Source: Deltaproteobacteria bacterium
GTDB taxonomy: Bacteria; Desulfobacterota; Syntrophobacteria; Syntrophobacterales; Syntrophobacteraceae
Length of the DNA: 64,000 nt
Reading direction: 5' to 3'
Assembly: GCA_012517315.1 (NCBI GenBank)
Contig: JAAYVE010000040.1
Span: forward strand, 1-64,000
In this document: one piece after another, positions 34,463 to 43,223 of the stretch
Numbering within the stretch: position 1 is the first letter of the stretch
Layout: each line of letters begins with the position of its first letter
Notes under the pieces: model-generated
Told to the model about the DNA's origin: nothing
The model's input: the letters and a program-made list of their open reading frames with translations, nothing else
The model's database searches: none
Made by a program: the position numbers and the translations under genes

Positions 34463-34519
34463 GAGATCAAGTGCTCTACCTGTCAGGTGCGTCTTGAAGT
34501 TCCGCAAGGAAAACTCTCC

Positions 34520-35593
34520 TCACGAATGCAGATGGCCCTGCATGATCGCACCTACCTCCCGGGTGAGGTGGAGGACTCTTTCCGCCAGTGCCTCCGGAAG
34601 GCTTCCGCAACCGCAGCTGGGGGTGAATAGGGACTGACGGAGGAGGCGGTCTACAGTCATAGACGGTGTTGTAATGGTCTTGACATTCTCCAGCCACTGA
34701 TCCACCAGATGACCGGCCGTCTCCTCCCGGATGCAGTCGTGGTCTCCCGTGGGGACCAATCCCCAGGCGATGTTGCCCCCTTTACCCACAAACTGTGCCA
34801 GTGCCTCCCCGTAGAGAGAGAACCTGTCGAAATAACTGTATGCGTCGAAATTGATGATATCCACCCCCGATTGAAAAGCAATCATCCATTCCGTGTTGGC
34901 ACAAACGTGAATGCCCGCAAGGCCTCCTTCCATGTGAACGGCGTCGATCACCTCCCTGAGAACCCCGTCTACGAGTTCTCTGGACACGCTGATGAAAGCG
35001 GATGAGCCGAATCCTGCGAGGGCGGGTTCATCGAGAAACAGGATGACCGGGCAATCCAACCGCTTGAGTTGCCTGACCTGCCACCTTGCTTTCATGGCCA
35101 GGTGTTTTGCTACCACATCCTGCATCTTCTCATCGTAAAGGGCGAGCCGATCGCCTTCGTCCTTGAGGCCAGCGAGAAGCGTGAAGGGTCCCACCACCTG
35201 GCCCTTCACAGCGAAGCATTCTTGGGCACGGGTGGAGAGAACTTCGAGGAACCGGTAGAAGGTCCGCCCAGAATCCGGACCCATGGCGAACCGGGAACTT
35301 TCCAATTCCCTGGTTCCCGCCTCCACCTCCAGGTACTCTTCGTAGAACCGAAGCACTTCGTCATCGAATTGGGGCTCGTGGAGGCCCACTAGAATGCGGT
35401 CCGACCTGCAATCCACTCCCGGCAACCCCTCCAGGTACTGGACCATCATCTGCTCGGCCCTGAATGCGGCCAATTGAGGCCACGCGGGGATGGTCGGCAC
35501 TGCCTGGAGAATCAACTCGATGGCTTTTTCCGGGTCCTTGTGGGGCATGCTGCCCACAAGTGTTGGATGAGACATTCCTGACCAAACATGCAT
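34520..35593 (-). CDS. Core-MetE-like (UroD/MetE fold) zinc methyltransferase
   Basis: A 357-residue protein with only the C-terminal catalytic half of cobalamin-independent methionine synthase. Zinc ligands are seen as His and Cys in GIHVCANTEW (MetE has HxC at this place) and a later Cys in FTPSCGCGSL. LFLDEPAL and the start VGSMPHKDPEKA also match. Short core-MetE proteins in anaerobes can take the methyl group from a corrinoid protein instead of folate; whether this one makes methionine is uncertain. The start at 35593 (MHVWSG) has AGGG nearby. It is followed by the strong promoter of the 6S-like region. Confidence 0.75.
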   Translation of the reverse strand: MHVWSGMSHPTLVGSMPHKDPEKAIELILQAVPTIPAWPQLAAFRAEQMMVQYLEGLPGVDCRSDRILVGLHEPQFDDEVLRFYEEYLEVEAGTRELESSRFAMGPDSGRTFYRFLEVLSTRAQECFAVKGQVVGPFTLLAGLKDEGDRLALYDEKMQDVVAKHLAMKARWQVRQLKRLDCPVILFLDEPALAGFGSSAFISVSRELVDGVLREVIDAVHMEGGLAGIHVCANTEWMIAFQSGVDIINFDAYSYFDRFSLYGEALAQFVGKGGNIAWGLVPTGDHDCIREETAGHLVDQWLENVKTITTPSMTVDRLLRQSLFTPSCGCGSLPEALAERVLHLTREVGAIMQGHLHS

Positions 35594-36068
35594 GAGATCC
35601 CTACTCCTCTTGGGTGACAGACCCGAATCGCAACGGCATCGGAGCCTATGGCGCCAGCCTCCTGGGGCACCTCGCATCTATCCCTCGTGTTTCCTCAGCA
35701 GGCGAAAACGGCCGTCTCCTTCCACGGCAACCGGGCGAATTATAGCCCGAGATGCAGTGGTCCCACAACCTGCATCTCTTAATCGGCACATGGGACCGCC
35801 TTGAGAGGTTCTTGGGGGGTGAAAGGGCTACCCTCCCCGGACAAGCCGATGAGTGCAGGAGTCAATGAAACGCGATGACCGTTGAACGAACTGGAAGGTT
35901 GATAATGAAAAGCATTGACATAAGGGCTGAGGAGGCAAATGGATCCACTGACAGTCTTTGGGAAAACCATAAGATGCGCAATGACTTTGGGGACTCCCCC
36001 ATTTTTTCGGCGAGGGAGTCGTCTCTCGACGCCATTGATCGTGCCGAAATCTTGAAACCCCGGAGGAG
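35594..36068. other. Intergenic region without a recognised gene
   Basis: A stretch of about 475 bases. A 68-codon frame at 35875-36081 could be the original start of the decayed locus that follows (it ends in a basic PRRRWF), but there is no independent evidence for a functional protein. Confidence 0.35.
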
Positions 36069-37335
36069 ATGGTTTTCTTGACAGCAGGCATCTTCACTTG
36101 CTTCAATTCAATACCTTGGGTTGCAGGAACCGGTCTGGACAGCCCGGTTGCCGCCTGCTGCTTTCAAGGTTGGATCAGCTCCTGTCTCCGCCCTTCATTG
36201 CATTTGCAGTTGCCCTCATCTATCCGTCAGCTTCAGGCCAGGCTGAAGGCTCTGGAAAAGCAGGAGTCCGCTTCAGTTGCGTAGCCCGTAAGCCGTGTTT
36301 GGCTGGAGTATGCCAAGGGAGCAAGGGGGGCGCAGAAGCAGCAGACAAACCCTGCACCTAGCGATGGGTGCGCTTTGGGCAATGTGGGGAAGAGGATTGT
36401 CCTCGGGGCCTACCAGAGTTGGAATCCCAGCAGCCTCGAGTCTTTGAACCGTCACGCCCGTCACATCACCCACCTGTCTGCCGAATGGCTGAGTCTGGTG
36501 GATGCAAGAGGGACTCTCGCCGTGAGGCCGGATGCAAAGTTGATCGCCTTCTGCCGTAGCAGAGGAATCCTTCTCATGCCAATTTTGGACAACCTGGTTG
36601 AGGACAACCGGCAGCCGGAGGCGGTGGAAGGCTTGGTGTACGATCCCATCGCCTCGCAGCAGCATTTCATCTCTCAGTTGGTCGGCCATTTGAAGTCGGC
36701 CATGGCCTGCGGTGTCATCGTCGCCACTGTTCTCACCATCCTGCGCTCCCTCGCCATCGTCTTCCTGGCCATCAAGGACGGGCGTGCATGTATGCAGGAG
36801 GAGTGCAACCCTTCCTTTCGTCCTCCTGTGAGTATCCTGATCGCTGCCTAAAACGAGGAGAAGGTGCTGGGAAATAGCCTGCGAAGCCTTTTGAAAACAA
36901 GCTATGCGGGCGGATTCGAGGACATCGTCATCGATGACGGCTCTATTGACGCAACTGCGGAGATCGTCTCAAGATTCGCTGAAACGGAGTCGCGCATCCT
37001 CCTGATCCGTCAGCGCAACCGCAGCAGGGCTGGAGCAATGCGGCGAGGTCTGGATTCAGCCTCCTGATGGTGGCTGTGGCCCCGGTCGTCGATGCCTTTC
37101 TCCTGTATTCCGTCTCTTTCGGCCTGGGCGAGACAGTCTAAAGGCTCAATGGATTCGGGAGGCCTTTAAAGCCATGAGACTGGCGTATCCCAGGGTGAAA
37201 GCGGCCGTTAACTGCCACGAATGCTTGCGCAACGCGAAGGGAACCTGCAGCAATCTCCACATCCATTCATCGCCGGAGGCGCTGGAGGCCTATCGGGCCT
37301 GCGTCAAGCATCCATACTGGAGGGACCGTCTCTGA
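36069..37335 (+). pseudogene. Decayed glycoside hydrolase/glycosyltransferase locus
   Basis: Remnants of envelope polysaccharide genes. One frame runs from 36069 to 37067 with a stop at 36282-36284 and another at 36849-36851. The part at about 36387-36700 reads like a GH18-type domain (RIVLGAYQSWNPSSLESL, HITHLSAEWLSLVDARG). Around the second stop the sequence is a family 2 glycosyltransferase start: PPVSILIAA, stop, NEEKVLGNSLRSLLKTSYAG, then VIDDGSIDATAEI, where the stop sits at the Tyr of the usual AAYNEE. After a frame change at about 37064 there is a membrane segment (LMVAVAPVVDAFLLYSV). After one more stop comes a GH26-like tail (EAFKAMRLAYPRVKAAV, SSPEALEAYRACVKHPYW) ending at 37335. 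Internal deletions are likely. It is not expected to make protein. Confidence 0.72.
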
Positions 37336-38120
37336 CAGGTGGCGTACACCTTCACAGGCGCCGTTGCAAGAGGCTATGTACTGTCAAAACGGTCTCCTGC
37401 CCGCCGACTTCCTTTTCAGAAGTCTCTGGCAGACCTCTTTCGGGACATAGGGGGGCTCCGAATCTCCAGTTCCCGGCGGAGGTAGATTTCCCTTGACGCA
37501 TGCCTGCTGCTTTGGTAGCCTGCAAACCTCAATCCTCAAATATTAAAACGACTTAGCAGGGACAATCCCGTAGGCTTTATCCGGATGGGGTCGATCTCCA
37601 ACGGGGATTCAGCTGGGGCGAACCGTTCCACTTCAGGTGAACGGCTGCAGGGGATGCCCTTGGTTACCGTCTGCACTCCTCGCCTCCATGCCGCTCTGAC
37701 AGGGGTTCCGAGTGATGCCTCCCCCCTCTGCATCCTTTGAACCGACGGAGAGAATTCCTTGACAGGACGGTAGATGAGGTTCTGCCCATCGGTTTTCCGG
37801 CTAAAAGGGGGCGGTCCAGGAGCGTTCCGGGTCGAGAGAGCCCTTTAGGGGGCTTACGCAGGTTTCCGGCACCGGGTTGGCCCCGGGCCATAACCCTAGA
37901 GCGGTTTGAAGGGAAAACAGCGAGGTGCATCCGCGCTTGATTTTCAGGCCTTCGGATACTTCCCTCCACACCTGGCGCTTTCCAAAAAATGCTCTCCGCC
38001 GTGACATGGGAAGTCTCTTGAAGCGTTTCCACCAAAGGGCTGCAGGAAGACGTCTTTTGAAGACGGCGGAAGAGGAGGAGAAGCTGTTCATAACGTTTCA
38101 TGGCAGGCGAGGAGGGGCTC
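37336..38120. other. Long intergenic region upstream of the FadL-type porin gene
   Basis: About 785 bases. I see no supported gene; open frames on both strands have no family resemblance. A loose promoter-like pair, TTGACG at about 37494 followed by TAGCCT 17 bases later, points right. The region may contain further eroded remnants of the neighbouring pseudogene locus. Confidence 0.4.
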
Positions 38121-39389
38121 ATGAGAGGAAAGTGCTGGTTGCGTGGGATGGTTTTTTTGGCATTATGCATGGTTTTTGGGGTGGAGGGCGCTTGGGGGGC
38201 CGGCTTTGCGCTCTACGAGGGGAGTGCAAGGGGAATCGCACTGGGGGGAGCGGTCGTTGGGCGTGCCGATGATCCTTCGGCTCTTTTTTACAATCCTGCG
38301 GGGATCACGCAGCTTCCCGGACTTCAGCTCATGACGGGCGTCGCACCCATCATGCCGAGCACGGATGTGACGACGACCGTGGCGGGAGTGAGCCGAACCA
38401 CGACCACGGAGGATAATGTTTGGCTTCCCCCGCATTTTTATGCCACTTATCAGGTCACCGACCGGGTATGGCTAGGTCTCGGTTTTTTTTCTCCCTTCGG
38501 ACTGGGTACGGAATTCGACGAGAACTGGCCCGGGCGCTACAACAGCTACCGAGCGGTGATTCAGTCCCTCACCCTCAATCCCAACATCGCCATCAAACTC
38601 AATGACCAGTTTTCGTTAGCCGCGGGGCTTGAAGCCATGTGGTTCGATCTGGACCTGAGGCAAAAAATCCCGGTGACCCGATTCGGCGATGTGGACCAGA
38701 CTCTGAAAGGTGACAGCTTCGGATACGGATTCAATGTGGGGTTACGCTACCAGCCCTGTCGCTACTTCGCGTTCGGGGCTTCCTACCGCAGTCAGGTGAC
38801 ACAGCATGTGGAGGGAAGAGCGGACTTCTCGAAACCGACCGCCCTGGCACAGCTGTTTCCCGCAAGCTTCAGGGACACCGATGCTTCGGGGACCATCACG
38901 CTTCCTGACATGCTTTTCCTGGGCGCTGTGTTTTACCCCACCCCCCGCATCAGTCTTGAGATCGGCAGCGTGCTCAGCCGGTGGAGCACTTATGACGCCC
39001 TGACCATCCGCTACGACAATCCCGTCAACCTGGTGACAAGGAACATCAATTCCGTGATCAGGGAAAAGAACTGGCACGACACATGGCGATTCCAGACGGG
39101 CTTGGAGTTCAAAGCGACCAATTGGCTGGATCTGCGTTTGGGCTATGTCTTCGACGAGGAACCCGCACCGACGGAATTCGCGGACTACCTGGTGCCGGCC
39201 AACGACAGGCATCTCCTGAACTTCGGGACGGGAATCCATTTCGGCAACTGGGTGGTGGACCTTGCATACACTTACCTCATTATCGAGGATCGGGACAACG
39301 TCCTTGCCAGGGCGGACGGTGTGCTCAATTCCAGTTTCAGCAATGGGGATGCGCACATTTTTGGACTCAGCCTGGGATACAAGTTTTGA
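38121..39389 (+). CDS. FadL/OmpP1/TodX-family outer-membrane transport protein
   Basis: Outer-membrane beta-barrel of 422 residues for long-chain fatty acids, alkanes or aromatic hydrocarbons. The start at 38121 (MRGKCWLRG) follows GAGGAGGGG; a signal peptide is cleaved near WGAGFA. Right after it comes the N-terminal hatch motif (GFALYEGSARGIALGGAVVG, DDPSALFYNPAGI) typical of FadL. The rest is alternating beta strands, and the last residue is Phe preceded by Lys (LGYKF), the outer-membrane insertion signal. The substrate is unknown. It is followed 76 bases later by the AICAR transformylase gene. Confidence 0.9.
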   Translation: MRGKCWLRGMVFLALCMVFGVEGAWGAGFALYEGSARGIALGGAVVGRADDPSALFYNPAGITQLPGLQLMTGVAPIMPSTDVTTTVAGVSRTTTTEDNVWLPPHFYATYQVTDRVWLGLGFFSPFGLGTEFDENWPGRYNSYRAVIQSLTLNPNIAIKLNDQFSLAAGLEAMWFDLDLRQKIPVTRFGDVDQTLKGDSFGYGFNVGLRYQPCRYFAFGASYRSQVTQHVEGRADFSKPTALAQLFPASFRDTDASGTITLPDMLFLGAVFYPTPRISLEIGSVLSRWSTYDALTIRYDNPVNLVTRNINSVIREKNWHDTWRFQTGLEFKATNWLDLRLGYVFDEEPAPTEFADYLVPANDRHLLNFGTGIHFGNWVVDLAYTYLIIEDRDNVLARADGVLNSSFSNGDAHIFGLSLGYKF

Positions 39390-39465
39390 TGTGATTTCGT
39401 GTGGTATCCTGTCCTAAGGGACCTGGAGCGCATACTCCGGGCTCCGAGCATTTGAAGGAGTCGAA

Positions 39466-40755
39466 ATGCCCGAAGACCTCAAGAAAATGTACCGTACTGT
39501 CATGGAAGACCACTTTCCCGATTCCTTGAGCATCCGTTTTGGAGGCCAGGAGCTTGCCTATCGAAAGCGGTCCTGGAAATTCCCCGATGAGAAGACGGGA
39601 GAAATCATCGAAAAGGGGCTGCGCTACGGTGAAAACCCCGGTCAGGAAGCGGCCCTCTACGAACTGGTGGGGGGAAATCTGACCCTCGGCAATTGCCGCT
39701 TCATTGATCCCCACAATGGATTGGTCAGCGCCATACGGGAAGAGGACATGCTCCAGGAGGGGAAGCACCCCGGTAAAATCAACCTCACGGATCTCGACAA
39801 CGGATTGAATATTCTGAAATTTCTCATGGACAAGCCCGCCGCCGTCATCCTCAAGCACAACAACCCCTGCGGTGCGGCCATGGGAAAGGGACCGGCGGAG
39901 GCCTACCGGCGGGCCAACCGGGCGGACCGGATCGCCGCCTTCGGGGGTTGCCTCGTTGTCAATCGTGCGGTGGACAAGGAAACGGCGGCTCTCATTTCCG
40001 AGAACTATCTGGAGGTGGTGGCCGCTCCCGACTACGAGGAAGGGTCGCTTGATCTTCTCAAGAAACGATCCAACCTGCGCATCATCCAAGTAGCCCGGAT
40101 CGACCGCCTGGCCGAGTATGTGGACATGCGATTCGTTGATTTCAAGTCCTTGATCGATGGTGGACTCATTGTTCAGCAGTCGCCCTTGAACCGCATCAAG
40201 GGTCCCGGAGACCTGAAACTGGCTGAGACCACATACCAGGGAAAGACCTACAGGATTTCGAGGGAGCCCACCCCCCAGGAAATGGAGGATCTGCTCTTCG
40301 GCTGGTTCATTGAACAGGGGGTGACCTCCAACTCTGTGTTGTATGTAAAGGACGGGTGCACAGTGGGTATCGGGACTGGAGAGCAGGATCGGGTGGGAGT
40401 GGCGGAGATCGCCGTGTACAAGGCATACCAGAAGTATGCGGATGCGCTTTGTTTTGACCGGCACCGTCTCTCGTACAAGGAGCTGGAACTGGCTGTGGAG
40501 AAAGGGGAAAAACCTCTGGACCTCAAGGAGGCGATCGACGCCGCTACCCGGGAGGCCAAAGGCGGTCTGATGGGTGCAGCCATGGTGTCCGATGCGTTTT
40601 TTCCCTTCCGTGACGGCGTGGATGTGGGCATCCGTCAGGGGATCCGCGCTGTGGTGCAGCCCGGCGGTTCCATGAGGGACTGGGAAGTCATCGAGGCCTG
40701 TAACGAAGCCGGCGTGACCATGGTCCTGACAGGGCAGCGCGCTTTCAAGCACTGA
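39466..40755 (+). CDS. Stand-alone AICAR transformylase (PurH C-terminal domain)
   Basis: Formyl transfer from 10-formyltetrahydrofolate to AICAR, the penultimate step of purine synthesis. This 429-residue protein contains only the AICARFT domain: LRYGENPGQEAALYELVGG, the catalytic Lys-His in AVILKHNNPCGAA, SDAFFPFRDGVD and AVVQPGGSMRDWEV. The MGS-like IMP cyclohydrolase domain that bifunctional PurH has at its N-terminus is missing, so IMP cyclohydrolase must be encoded elsewhere. Split PurH enzymes occur in other Desulfobacterota. The start ATG at 39466 follows GAAGGAG. Confidence 0.87.
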   Translation: MPEDLKKMYRTVMEDHFPDSLSIRFGGQELAYRKRSWKFPDEKTGEIIEKGLRYGENPGQEAALYELVGGNLTLGNCRFIDPHNGLVSAIREEDMLQEGKHPGKINLTDLDNGLNILKFLMDKPAAVILKHNNPCGAAMGKGPAEAYRRANRADRIAAFGGCLVVNRAVDKETAALISENYLEVVAAPDYEEGSLDLLKKRSNLRIIQVARIDRLAEYVDMRFVDFKSLIDGGLIVQQSPLNRIKGPGDLKLAETTYQGKTYRISREPTPQEMEDLLFGWFIEQGVTSNSVLYVKDGCTVGIGTGEQDRVGVAEIAVYKAYQKYADALCFDRHRLSYKELELAVEKGEKPLDLKEAIDAATREAKGGLMGAAMVSDAFFPFRDGVDVGIRQGIRAVVQPGGSMRDWEVIEACNEAGVTMVLTGQRAFKH

Positions 40756-40834
40756 TCCCTTGGCACCCGAGAGGATCTCCTTTCCTTGCCGGAGGGACGT
40801 AATCAAACGGCGCCGTCTGGGGGACGGTAAGGCT

Positions 40835-41449
40835 TCATGGGAGATAATTCCACGGTGCCACGAGGTCCTGGGGGATTTCGAGATGGTCCAGTATTCTCGC
40901 CACTACGAATTGAACGATTTCTTCCACGGATCCGGGCCGGTTGTAGAAGCCGGGCATGGCGGGCAGGATGACGGCCCCGGCTCGGGAGAGCCTCAGCATG
41001 TTCTCGAGATGGATCTGGTTCAAAGGGGTCTCACGGGGGACGAGAATCAGGCGCCGCCTTTCCTTCAGACAAACATCCGCCGCCCGGTGGATGAGGTTGA
41101 GGGAGATTCCGCCGGCCAACGCGGCGAGGGTACCCATGGTGCATGGGACAACGACCATGCCCAGGGCGGGAAAAGATCCACTGGCAAAAGGCGCTGTGAA
41201 ATCGTCCTCCCTGTAGAGAATCACCGCGGATGGCAGGTCCTCTTCGAGAGAGACCCCCACTTCCATTTCATAGACCATTCGGCCGGAACGGGAGGCGACG
41301 ACGTGGACTTGCAGCTCCTCCCGGGGGAGAACCCTCAGGAGTTCCCGGGCGTATGGGGCACCGCTTGCCCCCGTGACGGCAACGATGAGGTGTCTCTTCA
41401 AGGTTTCATTCCGCTGGCTTCGGTCGCACGTGGAGAGAGATTCAGTCAT
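40835..41449 (-). CDS. ubiX: UbiX flavin prenyltransferase
   Basis: Makes prenylated FMN, the cofactor of UbiD-type decarboxylases. The start is set at 41449 (MTESLSTCDRS), overlapping the end of the aldolase gene by eight bases; upstream codons of the open frame are a shadow of that gene. The 204-residue protein has LIVAVTGASGAPYARELL, the phosphate loop ALGMVVVPCTMGTLAALAGG and RRLILVPRETPLNQIHLENM. It ends the menaquinone operon, where it likely serves a UbiD-family decarboxylase (MqnL type) of the futalosine pathway. That partner is not in the window. Confidence 0.9.
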   Translation of the reverse strand: MTESLSTCDRSQRNETLKRHLIVAVTGASGAPYARELLRVLPREELQVHVVASRSGRMVYEMEVGVSLEEDLPSAVILYREDDFTAPFASGSFPALGMVVVPCTMGTLAALAGGISLNLIHRAADVCLKERRRLILVPRETPLNQIHLENMLRLSRAGAVILPAMPGFYNRPGSVEEIVQFVVARILDHLEIPQDLVAPWNYLP

Positions 41450-42230
41450 CCACCCAGGCCTGCGATGCTGGCACGCCTTCGTGGACGAGCCGCTGAACGG
41501 CTCGCAGCATCCGCTCCGGGTGTTCGTGCTGGAACACGTTTCTTCCGATGGCCACACCCCGTGCTCCGGCCTGAAGGGCCCTCTCAATCCGCTGAAGAAA
41601 CGTTGTGGTGTTACGGTGCTTGGTTCCTCCCGCCACAACCACGGGCACCGGCAGGCTCAAGACGATCTCCTTCAGGACCTCGTCGTTGCAGGGAGCTGGC
41701 AGTTTGACGCAGTCGGCTCCCAGTTCCGCAGCAACCCTGGCCGCATGGGCGATGGACAGATCCTTCCGTTCCGTCATCTCCTCCCCTCCCCTGACGTAGA
41801 TCATGACGAGAAGCGGCATCTGCCACCGGGCACACTCCGACCCGATTTGCCCCACGTCATGGAGCATCAGAGGTTCCGCCGGATCACTGAGATTCACGTG
41901 AACGGAGACCCCGTCCGCACCACGGCGAATGGCCTCTTCCACCGTGCCCACCAGCACCTTGTGATGCACATTGGGGCCCAGCTGGGTGCTGCCGGAGAGA
42001 TGCATGAAAATGCCGGGTAGCCTCGACGGGACGCTCTCCAGAAGGCGCAGCATTCCCTTGTGGAGGACAAGGGCGTCCACCTCCCCGGAGACACCCATTT
42101 GAATGGCGCTTTCCAATCTCACGAGCCCCGGAATGGGACCGCAGGTCACCCCGTGGTCCAGGGGGAATATGAGGAGCCTGCGGCCGGGCTCGATTCCCAG
42201 CCTTTTCAATCGAAGGATCTTTCCGCTCAT
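41442..42230 (-). CDS. DhnA-type class I aldolase family protein
   Basis: A 262-residue class I aldolase-like TIM barrel. The start at 42230 (MSGKILRLKRLG) has GAGAGG eight bases upstream. Landmarks are LLIFPLDHGVTCGPIPGL, VHVNLSDPAEP, ADCVKLPAP with the Schiff-base lysine, and VVVAGGTKHRNTTTFLQRI followed by GVAIGRNVFQH. The group includes archaeal-type fructose-bisphosphate aldolase and 2-amino-3,7-dideoxy-D-threo-hept-6-ulosonate synthase (first step of an alternative shikimate route). It lies in the menaquinone operon, whose entry substrate is chorismate, which favours the second function; this is inference. Confidence 0.82.
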   Translation of the reverse strand: MSGKILRLKRLGIEPGRRLLIFPLDHGVTCGPIPGLVRLESAIQMGVSGEVDALVLHKGMLRLLESVPSRLPGIFMHLSGSTQLGPNVHHKVLVGTVEEAIRRGADGVSVHVNLSDPAEPLMLHDVGQIGSECARWQMPLLVMIYVRGGEEMTERKDLSIAHAARVAAELGADCVKLPAPCNDEVLKEIVLSLPVPVVVAGGTKHRNTTTFLQRIERALQAGARGVAIGRNVFQHEHPERMLRAVQRLVHEGVPASQAWVDD

Positions 42231-42362
42231 GCCCATGCCCTCTCGAGGTTCCTGAAAAAGTCTTCCAGGCATTCCTTTTTCAAGTAAGAAACATCCCAGC
42301 GTCGGGCAGCCCCACATTCTGCAGGATGGTGTCGTTTGCCCGGGCGGGGTTTCGCCTCGTTA

Positions 42363-43223
42363 TCAGGCCACGCAGGCCAGCGGCGATGCGATCTCCAAGA
42401 CCGGCACCCTCGGAATCTCTTCCATCTGCTCCAGGAAACGGAAAAAGAGATTCAACCCGGTCTGTTCATTCTGGCAGAGGTCATAATCGAGGCATTGGTA
42501 ATAGTCCTGGAGGGCTTCGAAGGTGAGGACGCCCTTCTCGGAAGCTGCGCGGCAGACCCGGTCCAGGTGATTCCGCCCCCATGCCTTGGCGGCGCAGAGA
42601 ATCTCCAGTGCCGTCCGCAGCGATCCGTTGAGCTTCTCCGCGGCATTTTTCTGAATCACCCACAGGGCGAAGACGAAAGGCAGGCCGGTCCATGTGTGCC
42701 AGACTTCCCCCAGGTCCATGCTGAAGGGGAAGATCCCCTGCCCGTTGAGCTGTAGGGCCTCGTCCCCAATGGCCAGGAATGCAAGGGGGAGATGCTCCGC
42801 CTCCAAATGGTCCGGCATCCTTCCCGGTCGCAGTTCGGCTCGGATTCCATATCTCTGGGCCAGCAGGATCCTAAGGAGAGCCACCGATGTGTGGGACTGG
42901 GTGGTCACGGTGATGGTTCTGGAGTCCAGTTGTTCCACGGGGACACGGCTCAGTAGAAGCACGCTTTTCACTGCACCACGGCAACTGATGGAAAGATCTG
43001 GTAGGATGAAGTACCTTTCGGGATGTCGGGCGTATTCGATGGAGGAGACAACGCTCAAATCGAGGTGCCCCGCGGCCATGAGCCGGTTGAGACAGGCGGG
43101 GGTTCCGGAGACAATGTTGAAGGGATGACTGATGATCCCCGTTTCCAGGGGATAGTAGATCGGAACGACATTGAGGAAGCCGATCTTGCCGAGTTTCAGT
43201 TTTTCGCTGGACAGCGGCACCAT
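42363..43223 (-). CDS. mqnA: Chorismate dehydratase MqnA
   Basis: First enzyme of the futalosine menaquinone pathway; it dehydrates chorismate to 3-enolpyruvyl benzoate. A 286-residue periplasmic-binding-protein-like fold without a signal peptide: LGKIGFLNVVPIYYPLE, the LDLSVVSSIEYARHPERYFILPD segment, SVLLLSRVPVEQL, TVTTQSHTSVALLRILL and LAFLAIGDEAL. These match MqnA. Its start overlaps the deaminase gene by 28 bases, so the two are coupled. Confidence 0.9.
   Translation of the reverse strand: MVPLSSEKLKLGKIGFLNVVPIYYPLETGIISHPFNIVSGTPACLNRLMAAGHLDLSVVSSIEYARHPERYFILPDLSISCRGAVKSVLLLSRVPVEQLDSRTITVTTQSHTSVALLRILLAQRYGIRAELRPGRMPDHLEAEHLPLAFLAIGDEALQLNGQGIFPFSMDLGEVWHTWTGLPFVFALWVIQKNAAEKLNGSLRTALEILCAAKAWGRNHLDRVCRAASEKGVLTFEALQDYYQCLDYDLCQNEQTGLNLFFRFLEQMEEIPRVPVLEIASPLACVA

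Larger units (their letters stand above)
34000..34519. other. Gene-free region around the candidate RNA
   Basis: Besides the promoter and candidate RNA there is a hairpin at about 34088-34119: CCGCAA and TTGCGG arms with an inner CCCAC-TTGC-GTGGG stem. No T-run follows, so it is a leader structure or processing site rather than a clear terminator. No coding region was recognised. Confidence 0.45.

Noticed and set aside
37490-37640. A second c-di-GMP riboswitch suggested by GCAAACC and GGGAC
   Set aside because: The core AAAGCC and the 3' receptor GCCGGGTT are missing, and the spacing is wrong.
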